Program-made: the position numbers and the translations under genes
Origin: Eupeodes corollae
Taxonomy: Eukaryota > Arthropoda > Insecta > Diptera > Syrphidae
Assembly (NCBI RefSeq): GCF_945859685.1
Contig: NC_079147.1
Location: 308,014,485 to 308,078,484, forward strand
Length of the DNA: 64,000 bases
Direction of reading: 5' to 3'
Shown here: positions 1 to 12,011 of the stretch, piece after piece
Layout: every line of letters starts with the position of its first letter
Numbering within the stretch: the first letter of the stretch is position 1
The notes under the pieces: model-generated
Told to the model about the DNA's origin: nothing
Databases searched by the model: none
Seen by the model: only the letters and a program-made list of their open reading frames with translations

Positions 1-1195
1 TTTCAATAAAAGCGGTACAATTTTTTTTTAATAAAACAAAAACGGTTTTGAATATCAATAAAATTTTGTATTCCTGTGAAAGTATGTTCCATACTATTAT
101 GTATGGATCTTAATTTCTTTTACATGGCCACCACGGGCACGCTTGCAGAAACCTAGACGCTAAACCCAATTTTCGACGGTTTTCAAGCATAAATCGGCAG
201 ATACCGCTGAAATTTTACGTTCGATATTCGTACGAAGTTCATCAATTGCCGTTGGCTTGTGCGCATGGACCATAGACTTGACGTAGCTCCACAGATAATA
301 GTCTAACGGCGTCAAATTGCACAGCTGAGGTGGCCAAGCGTTTGGGCCATTTCGTGAGATTACACGTTCAAACTTGGTTTCCAATCAATCGATTGTGACA
401 TTCACTGTGTCGCTTGTGGCGCCGCCGCGCCGGCCTTCCTGTTGGAACCACATGACCTCCAAGCTCATAACATCCAATTGAGACCAACAAAAGTCGGTTT
501 ATTTTGAAAGGTAGCGATCCCCATTCACAGTAATGTGCAGGTCTTGATCATCACGGAAGAAGTACAGTCCAATGACTCCGCAAGCCCATAAACCACACCA
601 AATCCTAATTTTTGAGGAATGAAATGATGACTCATGGAGTTTGTGTGGATTGTTGCCTAACCAATACTGCATATTTTATTTATTGACGAAACCATTCAGC
701 AAGAAATAAGCCTCATCGCTGAAGATGATTTCTATATGAAAATCCGAATCATTTTCAATTGAGCAACTCAGCCCAATTCACAAACATACGACGCTTCTTC
801 TTATTCAGTTCTTCCGCCAATTTAATCTTGTAAGCTGTAGGCCAAGATCTTTTCGCAAATTCGCCATAACGACGTCACAGAAATGCCCAATGCTTGAGAA
901 CGACGTGTGAGAGCACATTTAGGCTTTCTACAATTGAAGCCTCAGGGGCAGGAATATTCTCGACATTACGGGCACTTCTTTATTTCACTGTCACGGGAAC
1001 ATTTTGTGCTGTGTCTGTGAATTCCACTAGATGAATTGTTGATCTGCTAGGTTGATTATGATGAACGTCAATTGGACATAACGCTCTTAACGTTGAGTTC
1101 ACTGACACCGAATTTCGGTATTAAATTTTTTATAATTTCATCTTGTTTTTGGCTCTTTCATCTTTCCATCATGAAATGGCAAACCTTTTTAAAGA
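1..1195 (-). pseudogene. Degraded DUF4817-type mariner/Tc1-superfamily transposase
   Basis: This is a cut-and-paste DNA transposase remnant read on the minus strand and running off the left edge. Its clearest part (160-384) matches the C-terminal part of the family: a run reading VISRNGP, then WPPQLCNLTPLDYYLW, then a helical tail. Just upstream (about 385-465) is the MWFQQ-type motif around the second catalytic residue, here with Glu instead of Asp and with a stop before the next block. Weaker matches to the N-terminal part continue to about 1195 (for example RSQALGIS near 880 and LRKDLG near 850), broken by many stops and frameshifts. The wide spacing between the second and third acidic residues recalls the DD41D (rosa-like) group rather than DD34D mariner. 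The gene is dead. Family assignment is fairly sure; the DD41D label is inference. Confidence 0.8.
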
Positions 1196-4100
1196 GAAAT
1201 TTCCTTGTGTAGTAGATAGCGAAAAAATTGGTTCTCGTGATTTCGATTGAATTTAACCTTGAAATAGTGTTTTAAACAGATTTGTCAACTTTTTAGGGCC
1301 AAATATAAATATTATTTTTAAAAAGGAGAAAGTTAACATAGATTTATATGTTTCCGTACAAAATGTTTGTATATATTGCTCCAGATATTTTTTAATGAAT
1401 CGATTTTAACACTATTTTCTGAACAAGCTTCTATATAGTTTTTATTTTTTATTTTTTTTTTTCAATTACAAACAAACATATTTTTTTTTTCAAAATTTGA
1501 CATGTCAAAAACGTTGCAACATTTTTTAACAAAATTTAAACGTAAGACTTAAATATATAAGCTTTTAGTATTTATTATAAAATAAATTTTAAAAAATCTC
1601 CAAAGAACGCCATTTAATTTTCCTTTTGTAACTGTTCAAAAATTTGAAGAAAACTATCTGATTCTCTAATATTTTAAAGCGATTTGAAGACTGAAGTGAC
1701 ATTATGTACATATATACAAAAATTGGCAAATGTATTATAATCTCAGTTGGAAACATAAATTTCGTATGAAATGTATAACCTGTCCTGTTGAACTCCATTT
1801 GAGAGATTTTGAAATTTCGAATGGAAAAGAATTTTTCAAAAAATTTTTAATGAGCCGCTAGAAACAAAAACCACTGTAATCAAAACCCAAACTCACGACA
1901 ATCTACCGGAGTACAGTAACTAATCGAACAAACCAATCAATATATTATAGAAACATCACCTGGTACAACGGAAGAGCTCAACTCACCACCACCTGGATTG
2001 AGTAATTAAGAACTTTTAATAGTTAAAGAGCAAATAGTCGTTTTACAATACCAAATCCGTGTCCGATGTGTCCTGATGCCTACTCTCGTCAATATGAATC
2101 TTTCATCAATCGCTCTCGGTCCTTTTACCACCCTTGATCCAGGATTAGATTCCAAAATCCCAGTCAATAAATATTTTATTATACCAACTCGATGCATATA
2201 CTCCTAGGTTAGGTACAGAGCCTTACGTCACTTCACTTTACAACACATCACATGATAGGCAGGCAGGGAATATTCCCTAATCACATGCAAACCAAACTCC
2301 ATTAATTACTTCGATACTCTCGTTAATCCTTTCCGCTTCATATAACTTATTATGCTCAGCGTCCTATGTGCCCAATGTCCAATGCCCATCAGTGCATAAT
2401 GTATATAGGAATATGTAAGCATATCTGAAAACGTTTCTGAATTCCTAACTGACAGATAAATCTTATTTTAATCCCCGGTATTGGAAGCGACTTACTGGCT
2501 TTTGGCTTTCGTATAGGTCAAAATAACGATCACATTCCCAACTGGCTCATCAATTGTCCTGCAAATTAACCGAAAATTAATGGGCCCCAACAACCAGAAA
2601 TGTTGTTTAGACGATGATATCCTTCGTCCTTACGATATACAAACATACATTATATGATGATGTCTTCTCCGCATAGTTTCCGTTTAATAGTTGGGCCAGG
2701 TTTAAAATTTAACAACCATCAACAGAAACACCCTTTTGTATGTGTAACTCTTCCTAAAAGGTGTACTCACTGCTCACCTATCAACCTATGGTTTCTATGG
2801 GGCGGGATTGGAGTCAGGATAACCAAGGAGCAGGATGGTACGGGTATAAAAGACAATTTTATTCATAACTCTCTAGGCTGTTGTTGATATTGATTCATCT
2901 ATATTCTCTCACCTCAAACACGAGAGGTACTGGCCCGAAAAATATACGAAAATATATTACCTGCTTAAAGCTGGTAACACATTCATGCCACAGGCCCACA
3001 TAACAACCTCCCCTCCCCAAATTTGCCCTGCCCTTTGTCCCGACCCGTTGCTCTGCTCTTATTCAATTCCCGAAACTGAAACTGAAACAGAAACATCAAC
3101 AGAAACCTACAAAATATTATACATGATGGGTGACGGAGCGGAGTGGAGCGTAGACCATCAGGATAGGAAAAAGGACCTGCAAAGGACCGGCATATCTACT
3201 TTTTATGGAGAGTGGAGTTTTTGGAGGGTTGTACTGAAAATCGATAGAACGGAAACTGCACCCCCGCTGAACCTGTTAATGGGTCTCCATATACTTTGCA
3301 TCGATTCACATCCCAGAGTCGACAAACATGGTTGAAGAGGACGTCCCGGGGAGAGGTTGAGAGAGATAGACTGGGAAAGAGAGAGGTGGATGGTGTAAAG
3401 GATCATATAGAAAACTCTGTGCTGTGCTGTGCTGACTGTGATGTCTAAAATAGAATTGTAGGTATCTCACAAGGACACAAAATAGGAGCACACATGCTGG
3501 ATAGTAATATGGATGCTGCTTCTAATGCTCCTTCCTATAGCATCAGTAATGTGGATATTTTCTCTCTCTCCTGGTCTGGAGGAGCAAAAGCAAATGTGCC
3601 TAGATGTATTTATGTAAGTTTCTATATTTGAACTGTGACGATGACGGCGGCGGTAGAGGAGATGTACACGATGAGTTGTATCTGCGAAGAGGATTTCGTC
3701 ACAAGGTCAAGGATATTTTTGGTTCCAAACTAACCAGCCAGCTCAGTCTTTTTTTTTTCAACATTATACATGGGTGTGGTATACACTTTATAGTTCCTTC
3801 GCCACTAGAATTGAGTGTTTTGCCAGCTTTCGTGTTTGAAGGTAGAATTTGAGGACATTTGCGCAAAGTGCTTGTAGTATGAGATCTGTTTCATAGGGTA
3901 TTGTTTGTTTTAAGGGTGATTTTCAATTAATTTCGACTTTAACTGTATTTTTGTATTTACTGTCAAAATCAGTTCAGTTGATCTTAAAGTAACTAATGTT
4001 GGAAATCATCCTTAACAGCCTGTAAAGTAGTTTCACAAAAAGAAAATTCTAAAATTTGTCATGGCTAAAGAATTTGACAGCGATATATGTATCTTTTACT

Positions 4101-4349
4101 CAAAACCCTTACCTGAATTCTATAATGGCTTTTATACAGATTTGCAGGAATTTAAAATAATTTTTCCAAGTTGTAGAAAAAAAGAGCATTGTTAGAACTT
4201 CTAAGTAAGGTTAGGTTAAAGTGGCTGTCCGTGATGGAATTAGACACATTTAGACCAGTTTAATGGCCAATTGTGATACTACATGAATCTTGAGGTTTTC
4301 TTCTAACCTCAATGAAACCAGTTTGAGTCCCTAACTAAACGTGAGAGGT
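1196..4349. other. No gene recognised; mixed-composition non-coding stretch
   Basis: About 3.1 kb without recognisable coding or transposon homology. The part from about 1200 to 1850 is very AT-rich. From about 1,900 to 3,900 the base composition is more balanced, with purine-rich GAGA-like patches (near 3340-3400) and short simple repeats. Several open frames of 60-116 codons occur here, but they overlap each other on both strands and show no family motif, so I do not call them genes. Confidence 0.5.
3071..3107 (+). repeat. Short GAAACT/GAAACA simple repeat
   Basis: Six imperfect tandem copies of a 6-base unit. In one frame they give an alternating Glu-Thr run inside a 116-codon open frame, a typical low-complexity artefact. 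A second small tandem of GTGCT lies at 3418-3436. Confidence 0.7.
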
Positions 4350-5045
4350 TGATTATGCTAATATGATTAAGATCGTTATAGAAGAATTCTCCAGAACATT
4401 CTTGCTTTTTTGAGCTTGCGCAGGGCATTTACAGAGAAGGTGAAGAACTGTTTCCTCCTCTTTCTCGTCCATACAGCTTTTGCAAAAGTCATTTGAGAAT
4501 ACGCTTAGCTGCTTGGCATGCTCCCGGTCATTAAAAGATAGCAATCACCTTGATCGCTTTAAATCTAGTGTGGGCCAGATGTTTTTTGTGACCTGGCACG
4601 TGGTGATGTTGTTCCACCTGGTGTTTGCCATCTTCATAGCGTTCTGCATTAGAAATAGTTTACAAAACTAGAACTTTTAACTTTATTTAAAATAAAGTGG
4701 GGAGTTATTTTTCAATATATCCAAATTTAAGCTTAATTATACACTTCATCCGATTAGTTGAGCCCTGTAAGAGTTTTAACATAGTAAATGTTAGAAAGCA
4801 GTAATCATTACCTTTCCGCCTCCCTTTTAGCACCTTCGCTGGGTAAATTCCACTGTTTCGATTATTTCTTGGTCTCTGGTGTTACCAGTCACAAAAAAAC
4901 TCATGTAAACTGCTTGGGATTGCACCTAAATAGCTTTAAATACTGCTCTGAATTGGTCTCACAATTGCACTTGTTTTCCGGAGTGAAGAAACCAGGATCC
5001 AATCACACTGACAGCTTTCTTAAACCCAACATTTCATGAAGGATG
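4350..5045 (-). pseudogene. Non-LTR retrotransposon 3' part: RNase H remnant and C-terminal zinc motif
   Basis: Minus-strand remnant of a LINE ORF2 C-terminus. At 4353-4544 a cysteine/histidine motif of the form C-x2-C-x10-H-x4-C carries the EEET-x2-HLL core that is common at the end of insect LINE polyproteins with an RNase H domain. Upstream on the same strand (about 4840-4905) is a degraded match to the RNase H segment that normally reads WVPGH then GNE-x-AD; here it reads FVTGN followed by acidic residues. Stops and frameshifts separate the parts. The zinc motif is convincing and the RNase H call is moderate. The clade (R1, LOA, I or jockey-like) cannot be fixed from this piece. Confidence 0.6.
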
Positions 5046-5702
5046 TGACCCACGAAGTCTTTTGAGATGCCTACTTTTTCAACTATATTGTGAATATTTA
5101 ATTAGAGGTCTGCAAATAAGAGATTGTGGCATTTTGACACGTTATTTTCCGTTATAGTCGTTTTCGGAACACCTCGGGATTCATTCGAGACCAGTCTGTG
5201 GCCTTGTATGTTAATTGTTTTAAAATTTTCTAATGATTTACGGGTTTTGTTCTCTTATTCGTTATAGCTATTGAATTTCTCGGATTAAATTCAAAATGTC
5301 AAACTAAGAACTACGAAGGTTCATTACAATACATTCGACGAAATGTCAAATATGATCCATTGATATTATAAAATATATTTCTATGGTTTTGGAATTTATT
5401 TTAAAATATCAACCTATATGATTCTTAAGCCTAAGGAAAATTGTATGTTTAAGTAAGATTCAGCTTGAAATCACATGATTATAAAAAAAATGAAATATTG
5501 CAGGGGTACTTTTTGAGATGGATTTAAATTCACAAAGACTTGGAAAAAAACAAGGAAGGGCATTTCTGTTATCGTTTTATAAAATTGTATTGGTTCTTCA
5601 AGTAGATTTTAATCGTTAAATAAATGGGAAATGAGGTTTGATGAATGAGGGTCGCCAAAGGTTTCAATACGTCGAATTAAAATGAGCTAGATTTATCAGT
5701 AG
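5046..5702. other. No feature recognised
   Basis: AT-rich sequence between the LINE remnant and the SINE. No open frame, tandem repeat or transposon end could be recognised. Confidence 0.5.
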
Positions 5703-5945
5703 AACCTTTTGCGTGATGGTTAGTGTGTTGGACTGTCATGTCAGAGATCTTGGGTTAAAACCCTGCCTGTGACATCTTAAGTTTTTTTTCACGAGCACTG
5801 CCTCTGGCGAGGAACTGACAAATCCTTCAAGAGTAATTCTTGTCATAAAAAGTGCTTTCTCAAATTAGCCTTTAAGAATCGGCTTAAAACTGTAGGTCCC
5901 CTCCATCCCTGACGGCAGGGCGAACGCAGGTAGGGGTTTTGGTTT
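5703..5945 (+). mobile_element. tRNA-Asp-derived SINE, copy 1
   Basis: The tRNA-like head contains an A-box-like stretch (GTGATGGTTAGTG), a CTGTCA anticodon-loop-like stretch and a decayed B box (GGGTTAAAACCC). The body shared by all copies follows: ACTGCCTC, TTGACAAATCC-like, GTAATTCTTGTC and CTCAAATTAGCC. The 3' end beyond CCATCCCTGAC differs from the other copies and lacks the GGACTGTTGCGCCAC terminus, so this copy is 3' altered or truncated. The head resembles tRNA-Asp by its TAGTGGTTAGT-type D arm and GTC anticodon position. Not a functional tRNA gene. Confidence 0.85.
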
Positions 5946-8449
5946 TTTTGCCATTTTTCTTATGGGTAAAAATGAAGAATTGAAAACAGAAAATGAACTT
6001 GTTGTACCCGTTTTTAAAACGATCTCACGGCCACTTATGACACATTTAAATATTGAAACACCGGAAAATTGTTCGGTTCATTTATGTTAAATTTAACTGT
6101 AAATTGAAAAAAGCTTCTTTAACTTAACTTTTTTCACTTCTGGAATTGTGACATAAGAATATTTTAAAACAAAAACAGCAACCCTGTTTGCGTTCGTCGC
6201 TTTGTTCCCTATTTTCAAGAACAAGAATCAAATCAATAATGAAAGTATATCACGTTACTCCTAAATTCAATATTTTAAAACATTTGAATGCGTTTCTGCA
6301 TATCGGTCATATTCATAGTCATATTTTAAATCCGAGTCTATTTGAATTGGTGTCCAAATTTAATACATAGAATTTTCCAACTCTGTTTAGTTAGAAACAA
6401 GTTTTACGACAATTTTGAAAAATTTAACTTAAACCTATACAAAATGGCTTGTAAGGGGTAACAAAATAAATTGCGTTAGCTGGAGAGCCAAATCTTTGAA
6501 ACCCTTTAAACTATTTTGTTTGCTGTTAGTAGAGAAATTTTATGAAGTCTGGCTGGTGGTTTAAGACTTGGAAGTACTCAAATAATATCAAAAATTTCAA
6601 TATATTTCGAACTATAATATTAACAAGTTCAATCATAAACTTGACAGATTTTTTTCTCGACTCAATACCTTTCATACCATTAGTTTTCATCTAAGTATTT
6701 CAAAGTGGTCCAATCGGGTTAAGTAGAGCTTTCGTTTTTTGGTAGTTGGTAGCACTCCAACATCCAGCAACGTCGTGTTTATTTTTAGACTCCACTACTC
6801 CAGATTATGGTCTTAAAATGGGTTTAAATTGTCTATGAATAACATAAACTGAAGTTTAATTTAGTAAAGACAAAATCAGAACTTATCAAGGAATTATGAA
6901 TATGACCCTATGTCTTCGGTCTAAAAGTTCGGAACGCATTCAAAATCATTATTTCTAGTTCCGTTTTTAAAGGTTTTTTTTTTAATTTCTTAACAATAAC
7001 ACTTTTAACACCATAAAATAATCTTAATATACCCATTTGTCAGTTCCCAATAGTGTTTGTTGTCATTTTTGACATTGACATTTCGTAAGACACCCTATTG
7101 ACCAATATTTCTTCAGTAGTTTGTAATTTGTCAGCTTTTTTGTATGTTTCTTAAAGTCATTGTTAGTATTTAGTATTGTCCTGGGAATTAAATAAAATAC
7201 GTCATGATGTCGAAAGTTGTAGGAATATGTCCAAGCAACATTTTGTATGTTGTAGTTGGTTTTTTAGTAATTTTATCCAAATAAATAGGTAAAACATACA
7301 TCATTTACACCTAACTAGAAACAGGGCTGATTTTGAATACTCTTTTACGTCTAAAATATATATTAATCTGTCTGTGTAAGTAAAGGAACATGATTTTGTA
7401 TACACCCATCATCACCCACTGGCTATCGTAATATATGGTCATGTTTGAAACTGGTGTAATTTTTGATTAAGGCGAAAACTTTTCATGTTTGTTTATTTGC
7501 ACTCATTCGAAACTGAATTTTTGTTTTTATTTCAGAATGTTGTTCTTGTTTTTGTTGCTTACTTAACAGATTGCTATAAACATCGCAGATATTTCTATAC
7601 TGCGAAGGTATGAAGGTGATGTTGTATTTTATGTCCACCACCTGAAGCCTTAAATCCTGAAGAGGGTGTGTCTCTGTGGAATTGCCAAAATGTGAAAAGT
7701 TGTGTGCGATCCTGCACTAAAGGTACAATAAAACTGTTAAGTATAGTAAAGTACCCAAATCAAGAGGGTATCATCAAAAAAAGTCCATTGTAATAAATAA
7801 AAACAAAAAACGAAACGAAAACAATATATTTTTGTTTGTTCGAATATAAAACAAATGGACGCAGCGATTCTGTGGTCATAAAATCCAAAAACAAACTTTC
7901 TAATATATATTATCAGTATATACTAAAAACGGAAGGTGTAAATGGGTAAAATGTGTATAATGCGGGGAATGTCACGCGAATCGAACAACAAGGACATAAA
8001 ACAGCACACCCGAAGTAGGCAAGGTACCTACCCTACATATCTGTATACGAATATGTTGTTTGAAGTATTTTAACATGAAATTTGTGTTCGATGGGAATTA
8101 GTGGTTGGAATTGGAATCGATAGATATTTATATATATTTGTAGGTGGGTAGCGCAAGGACATCGTTTTTGGTTGTATATTTAATTAAAATTTCTGGCATT
8201 TAAAGCAGGTTTTCGCCCCAGGATAATGCAACTTAGGGTTATTTTGTAAAAGTGCAAATTGTTGGTCAGGTATTTTTTTTTATATAAAATACTTATTGTA
8301 TAAGAAATTCCAAGTAAAATAATCAGTTTAAAGGGAATTTGTGAAACAATTTTTTTGATTTTTAAAAAAGTCCTAATATCCTATTATGTTTTGAACTCCA
8401 TAAATGCGATGAAAATGCAACTTTATTTTAAAAAATAGTTACAATAATG
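5946..8449. other. No gene recognised
   Basis: About 2.5 kb of AT-rich sequence. Short open frames such as the one at 6188-6370 show no family motif. No tandem array or transposon terminus was recognised. Confidence 0.5.
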
Positions 8450-8640
8450 AATTATTCAAGGTATAAACCATCATTAGCTTCAACTTTTTCCAATTTTTAT
8501 GTAGAGCTCGAATACTGTTACGGTTAAACTGTACGTCTCTTGGAGGCTATCTACGAATCAGGAACTATTTTTTGATGACTTCATATGAAGCGGGTCTGCT
8601 AATAAGAAAAACCATGTGCCATCAACTGAGGAACAATTTT
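8450..8640 (-). pseudogene. Mariner transposase, C-terminal fragment
   Basis: Read on the minus strand this piece lines up with the end of mariner-family transposases. A stretch reading LMAHG is followed by SYEV-KKW-like residues, a DVQF-x-RN block, then IRALHKNWKK and a terminal DGLYLE-type motif before the stop. These correspond to the family's conserved RSM-HGL, Y-EV-KW, I-x-LP-x-RW-x-K and DG-x-Y-x end. One in-frame stop and a frame change are present. The pattern order and spacing make the mariner call good. The central catalytic part lies 1.3 kb away at 9955-10275 on the same strand. Confidence 0.75.
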
Positions 8641-9954
8641 TCTAAGTGTTTAACAATTTATACACTTTTTCTTAAGTGTCACGTCAGGTTTTAAAGAAGT
8701 TACCTCTTAAAATAAAATAAATTTATTTTAAGTTTCTTGAGGAAATTTAAATTCATAAACCAAATTTTTTTTTAGTAAAAGTCTTTAACCGTAAATATAT
8801 TTTTATAAGTTGTTAGTCTTTGCCTGTCCTGAGCTTTTAAACAGAAAAAAAAAATTGTAGAAAAATGAATTAAAATAGCAGCAGTAATAATCATTTTTTT
8901 AATTTGATACATGTTTCTCAAACACCTAAACATTTTTTAATAAGATTTACATTCAAAACTTATATTTATGAGCCCTTAATGACAAATCAATTGGCTTTTG
9001 CATTTTTAGAGATAAACTTGATTTGAATTTATTTTTAAAAGTTAAAATACAGATAAACTATTTTTTAAACTGTTTGTCTTTTTGATACTGAAGTAATCTC
9101 CCGAAATCCAGACGTGGTTATATTTTTTATTTAATGTATGGCCAATTTCTTGATAACTTTCTAGTCTCTAAAATTCGGTTTATTGATAAATTCGAACACG
9201 ATTGAATTCTAACTCATTTCTTCACCAAGTTCTTTAGCTCTAAAACCCTGATTAAGATGTCAGTTTAAGTTAGAACTTCGATTTATTAGACCCTCAAATT
9301 TGGGGGTCTAAAATATTAGAAATCGGTTGAACAATGTTTTTACTCCGTCCAGATGCTTAATTTTTAGTTTCATTTCGGGTTTGGATAATATTTCAGACCA
9401 AAAGGACTATTAATGTGCAATAAGAATAAAGTTTTAGAAAATTTATAAACATGGACGATTTGCCAAAAATTTATTGTAAATTGTGAATGCTGACAGCTGA
9501 AACAAGGGTATGTATATGTAAGTACATACATATATGAACATACTCGTATGTACATACATGTGTATGTACGTTTATCAAAAAAGAAATAATTTTAAATAAC
9601 ACACATCTTAAACGAAATCCAATAACACACGAAAACACAATTTTTTAGTTCGAATAAAATGCATAAAATAAAATCCAAATCCTAAAATAAATGTCCGCTC
9701 CAATGAAAACTGACAGATGTGTTTAATTCTGTTTTTGAATAGAATTCAGTTCCTTTTAAACCGAGATCTAAAATTTCAAAAACTTAAAAATTATTGTAAA
9801 CCGAGTTCTACAGCAGATATGATTTGATGTGACGAAAAGCTTGAGTTCTTAATATTTTTTAAATGAGATTCTATAGATAAACCGATAATTACTAGATCCT
9901 TTTTTTATTTTTTTAGCACTTGGTCAAGAAATTGGCGATTAAATCAATTAAATT
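8641..9954. other. Non-coding gap between two mariner fragments
   Basis: AT-rich, with a short hairpin-forming sequence near 9289-9312 (AGACCCTCA facing TGGGGGTCT). No coding similarity. It may be inserted sequence splitting one mariner, or simply the gap between two separate copies; no target duplication was found. Confidence 0.4.
9508..9571. repeat. TACA/TGTA-rich simple repeat
   Basis: A run of alternating TACATA, TATGTA and GTAC words forming several short palindromes. Low complexity; any frame through it is an artefact. Confidence 0.6.
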
Positions 9955-10275
9955 TAATATATAGGCCTGATATTCCAAATCTGCTAAAGTGCTTTTGGGT
10001 TACTCCAGCGTAATTTATAGGAAGGTGAGGAAGACGTCCCATCAGTGTTTTCATGTAGATTTTACCTAGTGAAGCAACATGAGGTGTAACATTGTCTTGC
10101 TATAGAATAACCTTATTAAGGTGATCGTTTCCTAAATTAAACTTAACTAAAGTCAATCCCATACATCAGATATAGTTTCACGCGGTTTCAACAGTTCAAA
10201 ATAAATACCGCTTATATTATAACGATGATTTAACAATATAATCCTGGAAACGTAAATTTTTATATGAAGTCGAAA
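9955..10275 (-). pseudogene. Mariner transposase, central catalytic fragment
   Basis: On the minus strand the order is: GIYFELLKPRETIS near 10215-10160, matching the mariner YYELL-x-x-ETI block; then VIL-stop-QDNVTPHVA near 10120-10070, which is the mariner QDNA-PH-A motif carrying the second catalytic Asp; then LPHLP-x-Y, the degraded HPPYSPDLAP region. Stops and frame changes show it is dead. Same strand as the C-terminal mariner fragment at 8450-8640 and in the right order, so both may come from one element. Confidence 0.7.
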
Positions 10276-11057
10276 AAATTATGGTAGCTTATACATTTTA
10301 TCTAGTACCATGATTTACAAAATCTTATGTCTTAAGCTACATAAAATAAAAATTGTTATAACTCAGAAGTCTTGAAATGTGTTTTTACCAAATATTGTCA
10401 GCATCATCTTTTTAACTTATAATTATCCTGGAAATAGAACTTTAATTGATTCCGAAATCTTCAGTTAGTCCGCTTTGAAAACCAAGATCACCAACAAATC
10501 GTAATATAGGGTGGTCGATCACCCCGTTATAAAAATAATAACAATACTTATATTAAATAACAGGTTGAGGCCCCAACATGGGCTGAGGTATACCTACAAC
10601 AAGAGAACAATATGTTAATTTCCATTCATTATGTTTCGATTACCTAAGATAAAACCTTTTTTCTCTAAAATGCGGTCAATATATTTTGGGCAATTTGTTT
10701 TTTAAAACTGTCTTTCATAAGAATTTTATCAAAAGCCTAAAACAATACAAATTGGGACTAAGATGAATTAATGACGTAGGTATTGGAAATGTCAAAATCG
10801 ACAACCACTTACACAAACACCGGAATTTAATTTTTGAAGACAGATATAATCCGAACGTTTCGGATCTAGAAAAAAAATAAAAGAATAATCGTGAAAATAA
10901 TAGAACATTTCTTTGAGGTAAACATGTTCAAGTTTTAAGAATTATTTAACATAATAAAAATATCCACGCAAAATTTTGTTTCCACTTTTTTGAAATAAAA
11001 TACTGTTAGATGTTGAAAAAGTTTTCAAAATTAAAATTACATTGTATTCAGTTTTAT
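10276..11057. other. No feature recognised
   Basis: AT-rich non-coding sequence. The only visible structure is a near-perfect short palindrome around 10509-10525 (GGGTGGTCGATCACCCC). Confidence 0.4.
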
Positions 11058-12011
11058 TAACTTCCCAAAGGAAGTTATTATAATTGGTCCGATTTGTCAA
11101 ATTGAAAATTTTGACATTTCTCGACGTTTCAAGATCCCTAGAGTTTGATGCGTGTGTTCGCGACGTTTTTTTCGTCGTCTATAGCTCAAGAACCAAAAGA
11201 GATATCGATTTCAAATAAATTTTGTTACACAGATAATAAGGCAGAAAGATGCAGAAAGGGCTCTCAAGAAAATTGCGTGGGTCGTTTTTTTACCATAGCA
11301 GTTTAAAAAAAAGGTGAACATTTTGGTTAACCCTTAATATCTTACGAACCAAAACGCTAGAGACTTGAATTAAATTTTATATAATATACTGTAACTTGAT
11401 ATCCAAGAAGTGTATTTTTTGAAAAAAATCCATTTAACGTTTTTTTTATAAATCAAAAAAACTGAAAAAAAAAATTTGTCACCTCCAAAATTTTACGATT
11501 AAAATATGATTGCATCTCCAATACAATTTTGTGCAACGAAGAATAATGTTTTCGACATCTGATACAATTTTGAGAAAAATCGAATTGACAGTTTTTTATA
11601 TAAAAAAATAAAAAATAAAAAAAACATCAAAGTTGGTAAAAATTGAACATCGATTCAAATATCTTTTTCAAAAACTTAAAATTTAGGCTTCAAACTTATT
11701 TTATCTTATAAAAAATATTGTTTTCAAAATTCTGAAAAATTGTGAAAAAAATCGAATTGACAGATTTTTTTACAAAAAATAAAACTTGGTAAAAATTTAC
11801 TTTCGACTCAAATAGCTTTTCAAAAATTAAAAATATTGGCTTCAAACTTATTTTATTTCACAGAAAATATTGTTTTCGATATTCAGTAATTTTTATATAA
11901 AAATCCTACAGTACACAAATTTGGTAAAAATTGATAGGAGTACATATAGACAAACTTTTAAACAAGACAAATCGACAAACGGGGAAGTTATCAGTGTGGG
12001 TCGCATCCCAT
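11058..12011 (+). repeat. Family A satellite-carrying interspersed repeat, copy A1
   Basis: Begins with the family's palindromic terminus AACTTCCCAAAGGAAGTT and ends with GGGAAGTTATCAGTGTGGG followed by TCGCATCCC. The order inside is: a block with GACATTTCTCGACGTTTCAAG; a conserved GATAATAAGGCAGAAAGATG block; GGGCTCTCAAGAAAATTGCG; ACCATAGCAGTTT; CTTACGAACCAAAA; then diverged tandem monomers of about 170 bp, each containing TCGAATTGACAG, GGTAAAAATTGA and ATTGTTTTC. No coding capacity. The terminus has hairpin potential (GGGATG facing CATCCC), which recalls Helitron-like non-autonomous elements that carry tandem repeats, but that is inference. The CGTA-rich tract seen in other copies is missing here. 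Confidence 0.8.

Noticed and set aside
2985..3335. 116-codon open frame with a Glu-Thr run
   Set aside because: Opened by a simple repeat; opposite-strand frames of similar length overlap it and there is no domain.
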